Positions 43,155-51,793 of a stretch of DNA of 64,000 bases are shown here, in pieces (the stretch's first letter is position 1; the number at the start of each line of letters is the position of its first letter). A program made the translations under genes and the position numbers. A model generated the notes under the pieces. The model was not told the origin of the DNA. It worked only from the letters and a program-made list of their open reading frames with translations, and did not search any database. Source of the stretch: Saprospiraceae bacterium (GTDB lineage Bacteria; Bacteroidota; Bacteroidia; Chitinophagales; Saprospiraceae); contig JANQQI010000009.1 in the NCBI GenBank assembly GCA_028285085.1, forward strand, positions 113,889 through 177,888. Direction: 5' to 3'.

Positions 43155-44156
43155 TTATTTCTTTCTTTTTAACCACCAATCAAGTCTTGTTTCAGGCTTA
43201 TAGTTGGTAGATTTAGGTTTTGTTTTAGCTCTTTCGATTTCAAGGGTATTTAAATTTGCAACTACTGACCAAATCGTCCCGAACTTTTCCTTCCTTAAAT
43301 TCAGGCTGATGCATTTATCAGATAATATTTCTTTCGCTTTTTGCAGATTCAGTTGCTCAACGGATTTCAGGTTATTTTTTAACCCATCATATCTTTCCGC
43401 ACTTTTACTCCATTCCACGCCGCCACGATCATAAATTTTCATGGTACCCGACTGGAATTGGTTGGTGATATAGATGAAATTTTCGTTTTTTTCAGGTCGT
43501 CTTATATGGCTTCGTTGAGGGGCGGATTCCACTACAGCCATTTGACCTTCCTGATCAGCAATCAGGAAATTATTGGAAGAGGATACCTTTGCATTTTGAA
43601 TTAATCCTATAGCTTGATGAGTTGATTCGCATTCTTCTAGAATCTTTCTTACGATGAAATGAAAACTAACTCCCGCTTGTATTTTTGTTCCATTGACGAA
43701 TGACATGGAGACCGATAGTCCTTTTTCGTTGATCCCATCACAGCGACCGATAAAAACATCAGATTGACTGATGTAGGCATATTTGTTCCTGGGAGCAATC
43801 AGACTACTCTCAGTAAATTTTTTAAACTCAAAAAGCATATCGTAGTTTCGACCAATAATCGTGGAACTACTATCCGTGTGTGCAAAAACACTACATTGGC
43901 CATTCGAGTTATAGACCCCAAGACTTAATAAAAATGCGCCCAACTTTTCGGGACTATCTCTAATACCTTTAGCAAATCCTTCTATCTCTTCAATCACCTC
44001 GGGATAGAATATTTTTAACTCTTGGTAAGATTCGAGTCCAAACTCCATTTTTTGCTTACAAATCGCAGGGATTTTGAAGTTGGCTTTTTCATGAAGTAGT
44101 GTTCCATACTTTATACCCATTTCATAAAACTCACCGTACAATCTTGGATGGTACAT
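43155..44156 (-). CDS. C45-family acyltransferase/amidohydrolase (IAT-like)
   Basis: 333 residues of the acyl-CoA:6-aminopenicillanate acyltransferase-like Ntn hydrolase family. The N-terminal nucleophile is C88 in NGQCSVFAH; cleavage before this cysteine would activate the enzyme. Next come SSSTIIGRNYDML and CDGINEKGLSVSMSF, both typical of the family. These enzymes hydrolyse or transfer amide-linked acyl groups. It has no signal peptide. The Crp-type regulator gene lies 77 bases upstream on the same strand. Confidence 0.88.
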   Translation of the reverse strand: MYHPRLYGEFYEMGIKYGTLLHEKANFKIPAICKQKMEFGLESYQELKIFYPEVIEEIEGFAKGIRDSPEKLGAFLLSLGVYNSNGQCSVFAHTDSSSTIIGRNYDMLFEFKKFTESSLIAPRNKYAYISQSDVFIGRCDGINEKGLSVSMSFVNGTKIQAGVSFHFIVRKILEECESTHQAIGLIQNAKVSSSNNFLIADQEGQMAVVESAPQRSHIRRPEKNENFIYITNQFQSGTMKIYDRGGVEWSKSAERYDGLKNNLKSVEQLNLQKAKEILSDKCISLNLRKEKFGTIWSVVANLNTLEIERAKTKPKSTNYKPETRLDWWLKRKK

Positions 44157-44233
44157 ATTTGAATACAGTTGATGTTGAGGTCTCCTGACTTACAATTTCA
44201 AAAGTATTTCGAATCTCTCTCAAAAAAAATGAC

Positions 44234-44839
44234 CTATGATAGTAAATGCCCTTTAGTAACCTCTTTTCTTATCCGTGACAAACTCTCTGATGTTATGCCT
44301 AAGTAAGCCGCTATATATTTTACTGGAACTTGCTGAACGATTTCAGGCTTTTTGGAATATAGCTTGAGGTATCTTTCTTTTGCGGAAAGCGTCTTCATGT
44401 CGATGATTTCACTATGCTTCAATATATATAAATCTTCTGCTGCGATACGCCCTATTCTTTCCATCTCCGTTTCGGAGCACTTCTCGTATACAGACATTAA
44501 GCTTGCAAAAGGGATCACGAGATAAGTACAATCTGTAACTGCTGTAATCTCCAGGGGGCTCTTTTCTTTGGTCAGCAACGCTTGATAGTCTCCAAAGAAC
44601 TCACCCGTTAAGCAAATGTCAATACATATCAGTTTATTCTTCTTGGAAAGGATCGATCCTGTAGCCCCCTTTTGCAAGTAAAAAAGATCCTTCTCGTAGG
44701 AATTGCAAGGTCTAATCACTGTATTTTTCTTAGCAGAAATGATTTTGACCGTATTGGAAATAGCACTCCAATCCCCACTGGACAAATTATAATTACTCGA
44801 AAATATGTTATCTAAGATGTCTTCTATTTTATGATCCAT
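44234..44839 (-). CDS. Crp/Fnr-family regulator of the C45 cluster
   Basis: 201 residues: a beta-roll N-terminal domain (KDLFYLQKGATGSILSKKNK, GEFFGDYQALLTKE), a dimer helix (YLKLYSKKPEIVQQV) and the short C-terminal helix-turn-helix AAYLGITSESLSRIRKEV. It is the same Bacteroidota subtype as the regulator at 24834-25421. Being first in the cluster and in the same direction, it likely controls the C45-amine oxidase genes. A 10-bp-stem hairpin (44887-44929) lies in its leader region. Confidence 0.9.
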   Translation of the reverse strand: MDHKIEDILDNIFSSNYNLSSGDWSAISNTVKIISAKKNTVIRPCNSYEKDLFYLQKGATGSILSKKNKLICIDICLTGEFFGDYQALLTKEKSPLEITAVTDCTYLVIPFASLMSVYEKCSETEMERIGRIAAEDLYILKHSEIIDMKTLSAKERYLKLYSKKPEIVQQVPVKYIAAYLGITSESLSRIRKEVTKGHLLS

Positions 44840-45297
44840 GATTGGTGCTTGACGCTTTATTTTTACTTAATGCTATACAAAAAATAGCTATCTGAAGTCA
44901 TTGAGCTTGTTGGAGCTATTTCAGATAGCAGATGTTGGATGTTAGCCTTTCCGGTCATCTTTATGACAAATGGTAGTTAGCCATTTCACATCACCTGATT
45001 AATAAAAAACCATTGATAAACGAACCATTCGTTTACCCTTTACAAATAAGAAGATTTCCTCTTGTCAATATAAACTTTGTTTGTTGCATCGCAAGTATTC
45101 AACGCTCTCATGAGACGACAAAACCACCAATCACTCCCCCACTACCATCCACAAAATCTGCAATCCCCAAAACACCCCCTGTCCACTCGCCCCAAATAGC
45201 GTCACATTCGCCACATACAACTATATCGCCTTGATTTTCAATCGAATAATGAATTGGTTTGTGAAAAATCATTTATAGTCATTTAATCTAGTTTCTA
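44840..45297. other. Divergent intergenic region, source of the decayed duplicate
   Basis: 458 bases between the minus-strand Crp gene and the plus-strand SCP2/cupin gene. It holds an inverted repeat (GCTATCTGAA at 44887-44896 and TTCAGATAGC at 44920-44929), and at about 45070-45245 the sequence that was copied to 37.7 kb. A 73-codon frame here is not supported. Confidence 0.6.
44887..44929. repeat. Perfect 10-bp inverted repeat
   Basis: GCTATCTGAA and TTCAGATAGC flank a 23-base loop that contains GAGCTTGTTGGAG, loosely similar to the dispersed repeat ends. It lies 48 bases upstream of the Crp gene start. Confidence 0.55.
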
Positions 45298-46125
45298 ATG
45301 AAAATTTCACAATTCTTACTCGTTTTAGTCACCCTCGTATGTACTTTTCAATCCCTGCGGGCGCAAACCGCCAGCATTGATCCACCCAGCAGCGACCAAC
45401 TGGAAACACCAGCCATCGGCGCTGCGGAAATTATCAAAAGCTATGTGGCCGACTACCGGCAGGATCGCTTCGCTGCCGAAGCGATGATGTTTGGAATCGA
45501 GGTACCCGAACACGGCCAATGGACAGTCAAAGTGACCGGCCAAAAAATTGAAGACTCTTGGGAGGTAATCCTCACCGAAGGATTGCCCACGGAAGGCACA
45601 TTTATCTACAAAATTGAGTACCCTACCTTAGAGGCGATTCATAAGGGTGAGCTTAATGCACTGACCGCGCAAGGCAAAGCCTTTGCCGGAGATTACACCC
45701 CCATGAGTGTGTCGATGATGGAAGGTTACGAGCCCAGCCAGGAGGAGTATGATCGCATTAACCCCTTTTCATTTCATTTTTGGACGCGCGGATTTCCTGA
45801 GGTTATCCCATTCCGGGAAGATATGACCCGCCGTGCGCACGGTTCTAATTTCGTCGTGTTTTATTATGAAAAGGGACTACGCACGGCCTGGTACAAAGTG
45901 CTCCCCCAAGAGAAGGTCCGACACGACCCGAGAGAACAAGCCATGCCTTTTCCGATTATGATCGTAGCCATCAAGGGCACCACCGAAGGTGAAGTGGACG
46001 GCAAACGGGTCTCCCTATCCGAAGGTAATACCATGTTTATCCCACCTTTCGTGCAGCACAAATGGTGGAATGAAACGGACGAGCCGACCGAAGCGATCTT
46101 GATTATGTTTGGAGAAGGCGCTTAG
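45298..46125 (+). CDS. Secreted SCP2-like/cupin two-domain protein
   Basis: 275 residues with a signal peptide ending in LRAQ. Residues about 35-135 look like an SCP2 sterol-carrier-type domain (EVILTEGLPTEGTFIYKIE, ALTAQGKAFAGDYTPM). Residues about 160-275 form a cupin: HGSNFVVFYYEKG, then EGEVDGKRVSLSEGNTMFIPPFVQHKWWN (motif 2 with Gly, Pro, His). This pairing suggests a lipid- or metal-binding exported protein of unknown role. A strong terminator follows. A decayed partial copy of this gene and its 5' flank is at 37.7-37.9 kb. Confidence 0.75.
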   Translation: MKISQFLLVLVTLVCTFQSLRAQTASIDPPSSDQLETPAIGAAEIIKSYVADYRQDRFAAEAMMFGIEVPEHGQWTVKVTGQKIEDSWEVILTEGLPTEGTFIYKIEYPTLEAIHKGELNALTAQGKAFAGDYTPMSVSMMEGYEPSQEEYDRINPFSFHFWTRGFPEVIPFREDMTRRAHGSNFVVFYYEKGLRTAWYKVLPQEKVRHDPREQAMPFPIMIVAIKGTTEGEVDGKRVSLSEGNTMFIPPFVQHKWWNETDEPTEAILIMFGEGA

Positions 46126-46176
46126 CAAAGATTATTATTTATATCGATTGGTAGTAAACTGGAATACATTTAACGT

Positions 46177-46217
46177 TTCCCCATTTTTCTTGATCAGGAA
46201 AATGGGGATTTTTTTAG
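46177..46217 (+). terminator. Terminator after the SCP2/cupin gene
   Basis: CCCCATTTT (46179-46187) pairs with AAAATGGGG (46199-46207), followed by ATTTTTTT. A classic intrinsic terminator about 50 bases past the stop. Confidence 0.85.
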
Positions 46218-46364
46218 GTCTAACATAAATGATCAAAGATGATTTTATTTGGTCAAAAGGATTAGGGACTGAAAAATAGTCAAGATGCGGGAGAGGAATG
46301 CCCAAATAGGTGGGTGTGAGAGGGGGGCTGTTGAGTATAGCATTTATTTGGGCGAGATTTTTTC

Positions 46365-46396
46365 CTCTATTTTTTTATCGATTGAAAAAAATAGAG
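46365..46396. repeat. Perfect 12-bp inverted repeat
   Basis: CTCTATTTTTTT and AAAAAAATAGAG around an 8-base loop. Its right arm overlaps the left arm of the next stem (AGAGCC/GGCTCT), so the two cannot form at once. It lies upstream of the mapped fumC promoter box. Confidence 0.55.
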
Positions 46397-46544
46397 CCGG
46401 CGGAGGCTCTCACTAACGTAATAGCAATCTCCTCTTTAATCGAATGCAACTAAGTAATATCATTGTAAACCTTAATAAGCCCGTCAAACGATATAGAATT
46501 ATTACCTACAACTATTTACATTCTCGTATATAATAATCAGTTGT

Positions 46545-46552
46545 TACCTTTG
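46545..46552 (+). promoter_or_regulatory. Probable -7 box of fumC
   Basis: TACCTTTG matches the Bacteroidota TAnnTTTG consensus, 44 bases before the ATG. No clear TTTG -33 box. Confidence 0.55.
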
Positions 46553-46595
46553 CAGCATTATTGAAAACCAAATTCACAAAAGATAATTTAACCCG

Positions 46596-47978
46596 ATGAA
46601 ATACCGCACTGAAAAAGACAGCATAGGAAAAATAAAAGTACCCGCCGATAAATATTGGGCGGCGCAAACGCAGCGTTCACGCCAGAACTTTAAAATCGGT
46701 GGACAGCAAATGCCCCTCGAAGTGATCCGCGCTTTTGCTACGCTGAAAAAAGCCGCCGCTCAAACCAATGCCGAACTCGGCGTCTTACCCAAGGTCAAAG
46801 CCAACTTGATCGGCAAAGTATGTGATGAAATCAGTGCAGGCAAACTCGACGATCAATTTCCGCTGGTGGTCTGGCAAACAGGTTCCGGGACGCAAAGCAA
46901 TATGAACGTCAACGAGGTGATCGCCAACCGTGGTCACGTCATCAAAGGTGGCGAACTCACCGACGAGAAAAAATACTTGCACCCCAACGACGATGTCAAT
47001 AAGTCGCAATCTTCCAATGATACTTTTCCGACAGCGATGCACATCGCCGCTTATAAAATTCTGATCGATAGCACTATCCCTGGCTTAGAGGCACTGCGCA
47101 ATACTTTAAACGAAAAAGCGAAGGCTTTCAAAAAAGTGGTTAAAATCGGACGAACACATTTCATGGATGCTACCCCGGTGACGGTGGGCCAAGAACTCTC
47201 CGGCTACGTTTCACAAATCGATCACGGCATCCAGGCCATCAAAAATACCTTAAAGCACTTATCGGAATTGGCGCTGGGCGGCACTGCCGTGGGAACCGGT
47301 CTGAATACCCCTCCCGGCTACGCTAAATTAGTCGCCAAGAAAATCGCTGAACTAACCGGCCTACCTTTTATCACCGCTAAGAATAAATTCGAAGCCCTTG
47401 CCGCCCACGACGCGATTGTAGAAGCCCACGGTGCTTTAAAAACTGTAGCCGTATCATTGATGAAAATTGGCAATGATATCCGCATGTTGGCCTCCGGCCC
47501 CCGCTGTGGTATCGGCGAACTCATCATTCCCGCCAACGAACCGGGTTCTTCTATCATGCCCGGAAAAGTGAATCCAACCCAATCCGAAGCTTTGACCATG
47601 GCGATGGCCCAAGTTGTCGGTAACGATGTCGCCATCAATGTAGGTGGAATGACCGGCCACTTCGAATTGAATGTTTTCAAGCCGATGATGATTTATAATT
47701 TCTTGCTGTCTGCACAACTCATCGGCGATGCTTGCCGCAGCTTCAACGATAACTGCGCCGTAGGTATCGAGCCTAATTATGCCCGTATCGAGCAAAACTT
47801 GCACAACTCGTTGATGCTCGTCACGGCCCTCAATACCAAGATAGGCTACGACAAAGCTGCGACCATCGCGAAGAAGGCGTATAAAGAAAATACCACCTTG
47901 CGCGAAGCAGCTATCGCTCTGGGTTATCTGACGGATGAAGAATTTGAGGCTTGGGTACGTCCAGAGAAGATGATTTAG
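46596..47978 (+). CDS. fumC: Fumarate hydratase class II
   Basis: 460 residues, typical length for FumC. Seen: [32 protein letters not shown], and the fumarase/lyase signature [11 protein letters not shown] (about 317-327). It interconverts fumarate and malate in the TCA cycle in the cytosol, without an iron-sulfur cluster. It is monocistronic with its own promoter. Aspartase or argininosuccinate lyase is unlikely given the N-terminal [27 protein letters not shown] motif typical of class II fumarases. Confidence 0.96.
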   Translation: MKYRTEKDSIGKIKVPADKYWAAQTQRSRQNFKIGGQQMPLEVIRAFATLKKAAAQTNAELGVLPKVKANLIGKVCDEISAGKLDDQFPLVVWQTGSGTQSNMNVNEVIANRGHVIKGGELTDEKKYLHPNDDVNKSQSSNDTFPTAMHIAAYKILIDSTIPGLEALRNTLNEKAKAFKKVVKIGRTHFMDATPVTVGQELSGYVSQIDHGIQAIKNTLKHLSELALGGTAVGTGLNTPPGYAKLVAKKIAELTGLPFITAKNKFEALAAHDAIVEAHGALKTVAVSLMKIGNDIRMLASGPRCGIGELIIPANEPGSSIMPGKVNPTQSEALTMAMAQVVGNDVAINVGGMTGHFELNVFKPMMIYNFLLSAQLIGDACRSFNDNCAVGIEPNYARIEQNLHNSLMLVTALNTKIGYDKAATIAKKAYKENTTLREAAIALGYLTDEEFEAWVRPEKMI

Positions 47979-48443
47979 GAAGTTTGATTTAGCTCGTTCA
48001 GTAGATTGGAATTGAGGTGAGCGTTAAAGAAAAGTTGAGCATAAGTTGATGTTATCTATTGAATACCTTAATGACTAGTCTACTGGCATATTTTGAAAAG
48101 AGGCTATAGTTTAGGGCTTTGGGGTGGGACCCACCCGCTGTTCCGCCGCCGCCGACCCAGCAGGTCGCAAGTTGCATGGACACATAGCTCACCGGTCTTT
48201 ACCAGTGGCATTTTATAGGTAAATAGCAACGCTTGTTTATTTCGGCCGAAAGACAATTAACGCGTCACCATCTATAGATTCCGGAGAAGTCCAAATTCCA
48301 TAAATTGATTCGAGAAATTTCAAGATTAGCGCTCCAAATGTCTTACACACGACATTTCAGATTCGATTCTTGGTATTCTGAGATCAAAACCAAGGGATTA
48401 ATCTCCCAGTTGTTAGCTAAATAGACTAGTTTCCAGATCAAAC

Positions 48444-48468
48444 AATAATTTCCGAACAAACTCATTAA
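48444..48468. repeat. Degenerate end of the dispersed repeat
   Basis: AATAATTTCCGAACAAACTCA resembles the reverse complement of the repeat ends (TTTGTTCGGAAATTATT versus CTTGTTTGGAAATTATT). No partner end is visible. Confidence 0.4.
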
Positions 48469-48496
48469 TTAGCTATCATTATACGCACAAAAAGCT

Positions 48497-48504
48497 TATC
48501 TTTG
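48497..48504 (+). promoter_or_regulatory. Probable -7 box of the DUF177-rpmF operon
   Basis: TATCTTTG matches TAnnTTTG, 27 bases before the ATG of the DUF177 gene, so the leader would be short. Confidence 0.55.
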
Positions 48505-48531
48505 CCCCGCAATTTTTAGAAGTTCTAGATT

Positions 48532-49068
48532 ATGGAGCCGCTGCAAGAATTCACAATCCCAATAGAGGGATTGAAAGATGGCATGCATCAGTTTGATTTC
48601 CAGATAGATAGCCACTTTTTCAAACATTTTGAAAATACGCCTATTCAGGAAGGCAACTTTGCACTTAGCCTTTATTTTGATAAGCGACCCGATATGCTGG
48701 TCCTTACGTTTGACATCAAAGGCGCTTTTGCGACCGAATGTGATCGCTGCTTAGCAGCTATTCAGTTACCTATTAAAGGTAATAATCAGTTACTGGTCAA
48801 GTACGCTGATGAAGCTGCAGAAGATAGCGAAGTGATCTACATTACCCGAGCAACAAAAATGCTCAATGTTGCACGCTATGCCTACGAATATATTTGCTTA
48901 GCCATTCCGATGGTCAAAGTATATAATTGTAAGTCCGAAGCTACGCCACCTTGTAATCAAGAGATGTTAAACTATTTGGATCGAAATGAACCTGAAGATT
49001 CACCGGTAAATAAAGCCAGTGAGAATCCAATTTGGGACGCTCTAAAAGATTTTGATCAGAAAAGTTAA
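48532..49068 (+). CDS. DUF177 (YceD-like) protein
   Basis: 178 residues. The family motif ECDRCLAAIQLPI and the C-terminal Cys residues (KVYNCKSEATPPCNQEM) mark DUF177/YceD, which is implicated in large-subunit 23S rRNA maturation in bacteria and is almost always encoded next to rpmF. Here it precedes rpmF by 19 bases, as expected. It is cytosolic. Confidence 0.9.
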   Translation: MEPLQEFTIPIEGLKDGMHQFDFQIDSHFFKHFENTPIQEGNFALSLYFDKRPDMLVLTFDIKGAFATECDRCLAAIQLPIKGNNQLLVKYADEAAEDSEVIYITRATKMLNVARYAYEYICLAIPMVKVYNCKSEATPPCNQEMLNYLDRNEPEDSPVNKASENPIWDALKDFDQKS

Positions 49069-49087
49069 GTTTTAAAAGTCAGATAAA

Positions 49088-49285
49088 ATGGCACATCCTA
49101 AGAGTAAAATTTCGAAACAACGCAAACGCAAACGTCGTACCCACCAAGGTGCGCCAATTCCTCAAATTGCAAAATGCCCTACTACCGGCGAACCGCACAT
49201 CTATCACCGTGCGTATTGGCTTGACGGCAATATGTATTACAAGGGACAAATTGTAATCAAGGCCGACGAAGCTTTTGAAGAATAG
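49088..49285 (+). CDS. rpmF: 50S ribosomal protein L32
   Basis: 65 residues, full length: [20 protein letters not shown], then the short Cys-poor zinc-ribbon-like part ([16 protein letters not shown]). In this subtype the four-Cys zinc site is incomplete (only one Cys is visible), as seen in zinc-independent L32 forms. The usual DUF177-rpmF gene order is preserved. The next frame starts inside its last codons. Confidence 0.95.
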   Translation: MAHPKSKISKQRKRKRRTHQGAPIPQIAKCPTTGEPHIYHRAYWLDGNMYYKGQIVIKADEAFEE

Positions 49286-49799
49286 TCAGCTGACGTTGTT
49301 CAACACAAAATATTACAAAGCTCCCATATCTCGAATATGCGGGGCTTTTTGTGTTTTGGCGCTTGCGCTGCTCCCGTGTTTACTTCTCACTCAATGCCAA
49401 TCAACCACAGCCATGAAGAAGCAAATTATCAATACGACTCATGCACCTGCTCCGGTGGGCCCTTACAATCAGGCCACCTTATATAATGGTGTGCTTTATA
49501 TCAGCGGTCAAATCGCCATCGATCCGGCGACCGGCAATCTGGTCAATGATTCCATCGAGGCGGAAACGCATCAGGTGATGAAAAATCTCCAGGCGATCCT
49601 CGAGACCGCTGGTCTGACCTTCGAAGATGTTCTGAAATGCTCCGTCTTCGTCTCGGACATGAATAATTATAGTCGAATCAACGCCGTTTACGCAGAATAC
49701 TTCGACGAAGCAACCGCCCCGGCACGCGAGCTCGTGGAAGTTGCCAATTTACCTAAGTTCGTCAATATCGAAATTTCGGCCATAGCCGCCGCACAATAG
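49275..49799 (+). CDS. RidA-family protein with apparent lipoprotein signal
   Basis: The RidA domain starts at Met47 (ATG at 49413), and from there the length is 128 residues, exactly the cytosolic family size. It includes [21 protein letters not shown] and [17 protein letters not shown] ends ([11 protein letters not shown]). The frame, however, extends to an ATG at 49275, overlapping rpmF by 11 bases, and the extra part ends in [14 protein letters not shown], which resembles a lipobox. RidA enzymes hydrolyse reactive enamines/imines. If the long form is real, this is an exported RidA. A strong hairpin (49302-49355) lies inside the extension and argues the other way. Confidence 0.8.
   Translation: MKNSQLTLFNTKYYKAPISRICGAFCVLALALLPCLLLTQCQSTTAMKKQIINTTHAPAPVGPYNQATLYNGVLYISGQIAIDPATGNLVNDSIEAETHQVMKNLQAILETAGLTFEDVLKCSVFVSDMNNYSRINAVYAEYFDEATAPARELVEVANLPKFVNIEISAIAAAQ
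49302..49355 (+). terminator. Terminator-like hairpin after rpmF
   Basis: AAAGCTCCCATAT pairs with ATATGCGGGGCTTT (one bulge, one G-U), followed by TTTTTGTG. Outer bases AACACAAAA and TTTTGTGTT extend the stem. It lies inside the N-terminal extension of the RidA frame. Confidence 0.65.
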
Positions 49800-49859
49800 T
49801 TTTTAACTCAGCAACTGATAAGCGTCAATTAGCCATCAGTACTAGCATCTTAATTCACA

Positions 49860-50873
49860 ATGGAAAAGCGAAAACAAGTATTATCCTGTATCCAGCCCAC
49901 TGGAGATATGCACTTTGGTAACTATTTCGGTGCGATCAAAAATTGGGTGGACCTGCAAAACACTTATGATTGCATCTATGGTGTGGTAGACTACCACGCG
50001 ATGACGATGCCTTATACCCCTAAGAAGCTACGGGAAAATACCTGGGAACTCATCATCAACTTGATTGCTACGGGCATTAAGCCCGAACATTTGTTTATCC
50101 AATCATTGGTGCCCGAACACGCTGAACTTTGCTGGATTTTCAATTGCTTTTGCTCCTATGGCCAGTTGACACGCATGACGCAGTTTAAGGATAAGAGTAG
50201 CCATAGTAAAGCCGAGCACGCTGATGATTTCATCAGTGCAGGTTTGCTAGACTATCCCGTTTTGCAAGCTGCCGATATCTTGATTTATCGCGCGGACTAC
50301 GTACCAGTCGGCAAAGATCAGGTGCAGCATTTAGAGCTATCGCGCAATATTGCTCAACGCTTCAACAATCAGGTGGGCAAGGAATACTTTGTGTTACCGG
50401 AGCCCCTACTAACGGAAATTCCTAAGGTAATGTCTACCGCTGACCCAACCCGTAAGATGAGTAAAAGTGCCGGTGAGAAGCATTACATCAATGTCTTTGC
50501 CGAGGAAGCGCGTATCCGCAAGCAAATTCGCTCGGCCGTTACCGATACCGGCGAGACCCCGAGCGGTGAAATGAGCCCCGGCGTCACTAATTTATTCAGC
50601 TTGCTCAAAGCCAGCGGTAAAATGGACGCGCATGCTAGCCTGATGGCGGATCAAGAAGCGGGGAATCTACGCTATGTCGATTTGAAGGAAGCGGTTGCCG
50701 AAGCTTTGGTAGAAATTAGCCAGACCTTCCGCGAACGCAAAGAAGCGCTGAAAGCAGATCGCAAAGCCTTGAAGCAGCAGATCAAAGCTTCATCTTTCGA
50801 GATTCGTAAGCGGGCACAACAGACGGTCAAAGAAGTGAAAGAATTAGCCGGATTGCAAAATGTCAGATTCTAA
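49860..50873 (+). CDS. trpS: Tryptophan--tRNA ligase
   Basis: 337 residues, a class I synthetase of normal length. The HIGH-type motif is in PTGDMHFGNYFGAI (about 12-25) and the KMSKS motif is RKMSKS (about 198-203). GVVDYHAMT and YPVLQAADIL are typical of TrpRS. It charges tRNA-Trp in the cytosol. There is a 60-bp gap from the RidA gene and 12 bp to the next gene, so it is part of a housekeeping run. Confidence 0.96.
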   Translation: MEKRKQVLSCIQPTGDMHFGNYFGAIKNWVDLQNTYDCIYGVVDYHAMTMPYTPKKLRENTWELIINLIATGIKPEHLFIQSLVPEHAELCWIFNCFCSYGQLTRMTQFKDKSSHSKAEHADDFISAGLLDYPVLQAADILIYRADYVPVGKDQVQHLELSRNIAQRFNNQVGKEYFVLPEPLLTEIPKVMSTADPTRKMSKSAGEKHYINVFAEEARIRKQIRSAVTDTGETPSGEMSPGVTNLFSLLKASGKMDAHASLMADQEAGNLRYVDLKEAVAEALVEISQTFRERKEALKADRKALKQQIKASSFEIRKRAQQTVKEVKELAGLQNVRF

Positions 50874-50885
50874 ATCGATTTAGCC

Positions 50886-51509
50886 ATGAAGATCATTTGC
50901 ATTGGCCGCAATTATATCGACCACGCTAAGGAATTGGATAATCCGGTCCCCAAGCGCCCCTTGGTATTCATGAAACCTTCGTCGGCGCTTTTGGTCAACA
51001 ACAAGCCGTTTTATCACCCCGAATTCAGCGAATCCATCCACTACGAGGTGGAAGTGGTGTTGAAGATCGGTCGCAACGGCCGCCATGTACAGCCGGAATT
51101 TGCACCGCAGTATATTGAGCAGATTGGCCTGGGCATCGATTTTACCGCCCGCGATTTGCAAAGCCAGCTGAAGGCCAAAGGCCATCCCTGGGAAATCGCG
51201 AAAGGTTTTGATGGTTCGGCAGTCATTAGCCCATTTTTTCCAACCGCGGATTTTGCGTTGGATACGCTAGAGTTTGAATTAGTCAAAAACGGTGAAGTGG
51301 TACAGCATGGCAATACTAAGGATATGATTTTCTCCTTCACGGATATCATCACCTATGTATCGCAATATTTTAAACTACAGCAAGGAGATCTTATATACAC
51401 TGGTACGCCCGCAGGCGTCGGTCCGATTACGATTGGCGATCAACTAGAAGGGGTTTTGTATACCAAAGAAGGCGAAAAACGTTCAGCCTTTCGTTGTGAT
51501 ATTCGATAG
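50886..51509 (+). CDS. Fumarylacetoacetate-hydrolase-family protein (acylpyruvase-like)
   Basis: 207 residues, the single-domain FAH form: IICIGRNYIDHAKELDNPVPKRP, then the metal-site segment HYEVEVVLKIG with Glu residues, GLGIDFTARDLQ, and GDLIYTGTPAGVGPI at the end. Small FAH proteins act as acylpyruvases, oxaloacetate tautomerases/decarboxylases or related enzymes in the cytosol; the substrate cannot be told from this sequence. The 12-bp gap to trpS suggests co-transcription. Confidence 0.9.
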   Translation: MKIICIGRNYIDHAKELDNPVPKRPLVFMKPSSALLVNNKPFYHPEFSESIHYEVEVVLKIGRNGRHVQPEFAPQYIEQIGLGIDFTARDLQSQLKAKGHPWEIAKGFDGSAVISPFFPTADFALDTLEFELVKNGEVVQHGNTKDMIFSFTDIITYVSQYFKLQQGDLIYTGTPAGVGPITIGDQLEGVLYTKEGEKRSAFRCDIR

Positions 51510-51698
51510 TGGTCAGCTATTGGCGAATCACCTTTTTTTACTGAATCTATACGAAATCCTCTACTTGGATGGCGAGTTAAAACAACTCACGCTATTTCCA
51601 TTTGAGTTTAGTCATACATCGAAAACACAGCAGCGCTTGATCTATTATAAAATAACGTCATATTTTTTTGACTAATCCATTAAAAAATATAACTATTC

Positions 51699-51729
51699 TT
51701 TGTCAGCGCCAAGTGGATTTATAATTTTG
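51699..51729 (+). promoter_or_regulatory. Full Bacteroidota-type promoter of metK
   Basis: TTTG (51699-51702), a 19-base spacer, then TAATTTTG (51722-51729) matches both the -33 and -7 consensus (TTTG and TAnnTTTG). The ATG is 65 bases past the -7 box. This is the clearest promoter in the window. Confidence 0.75.
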
Positions 51730-51793
51730 CAGAAATTTTGGCGATCGCAGCGACGAGCCTTAATATTTATCCAAAAGCGAATAAAAATTTCAA

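Larger units (their letters stand above)
46126..46595. other. Gene-free interval: terminator, hairpins and fumC promoter
   Basis: 470 bases. It holds a terminator (46177-46217), a 12-bp-stem hairpin (46365-46396) whose right arm overlaps a second small stem (AGAGCC at 46393-46398 with GGCTCT), and the fumC promoter box (46545-46552). No small ORF is convincing. Confidence 0.6.
47979..48531. other. Gene-free interval with a palindrome and a repeat remnant
   Basis: 553 bases. A perfect palindrome GGGTGGG-A-CCCACCC (48122-48136) lies in a GC-rich patch. A degenerate end of the dispersed repeat is at 48444-48468. The promoter box of the DUF177 gene is at 48497-48504. No tRNA or small ORF was recognised. 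Confidence 0.55.

Noticed and set aside
45013..45234. 73-codon frame upstream of the SCP2/cupin gene
   Set aside because: It lies in the flank that is duplicated at 37.7 kb, where the frame is not kept. Proline- and threonine-rich low-complexity content suggests chance.
47979..48531. tRNA or small RNA gene in the 553-bp gap
   Set aside because: I could not fold a cloverleaf or find a tRNA-like CCA end. The only structure is the short GGGTGGG palindrome.
51730..51793. SAM riboswitch upstream of metK
   Set aside because: The leader after the promoter is short. I could not fit the conserved SAM-II type core bases; a covariance-model search would be decisive.
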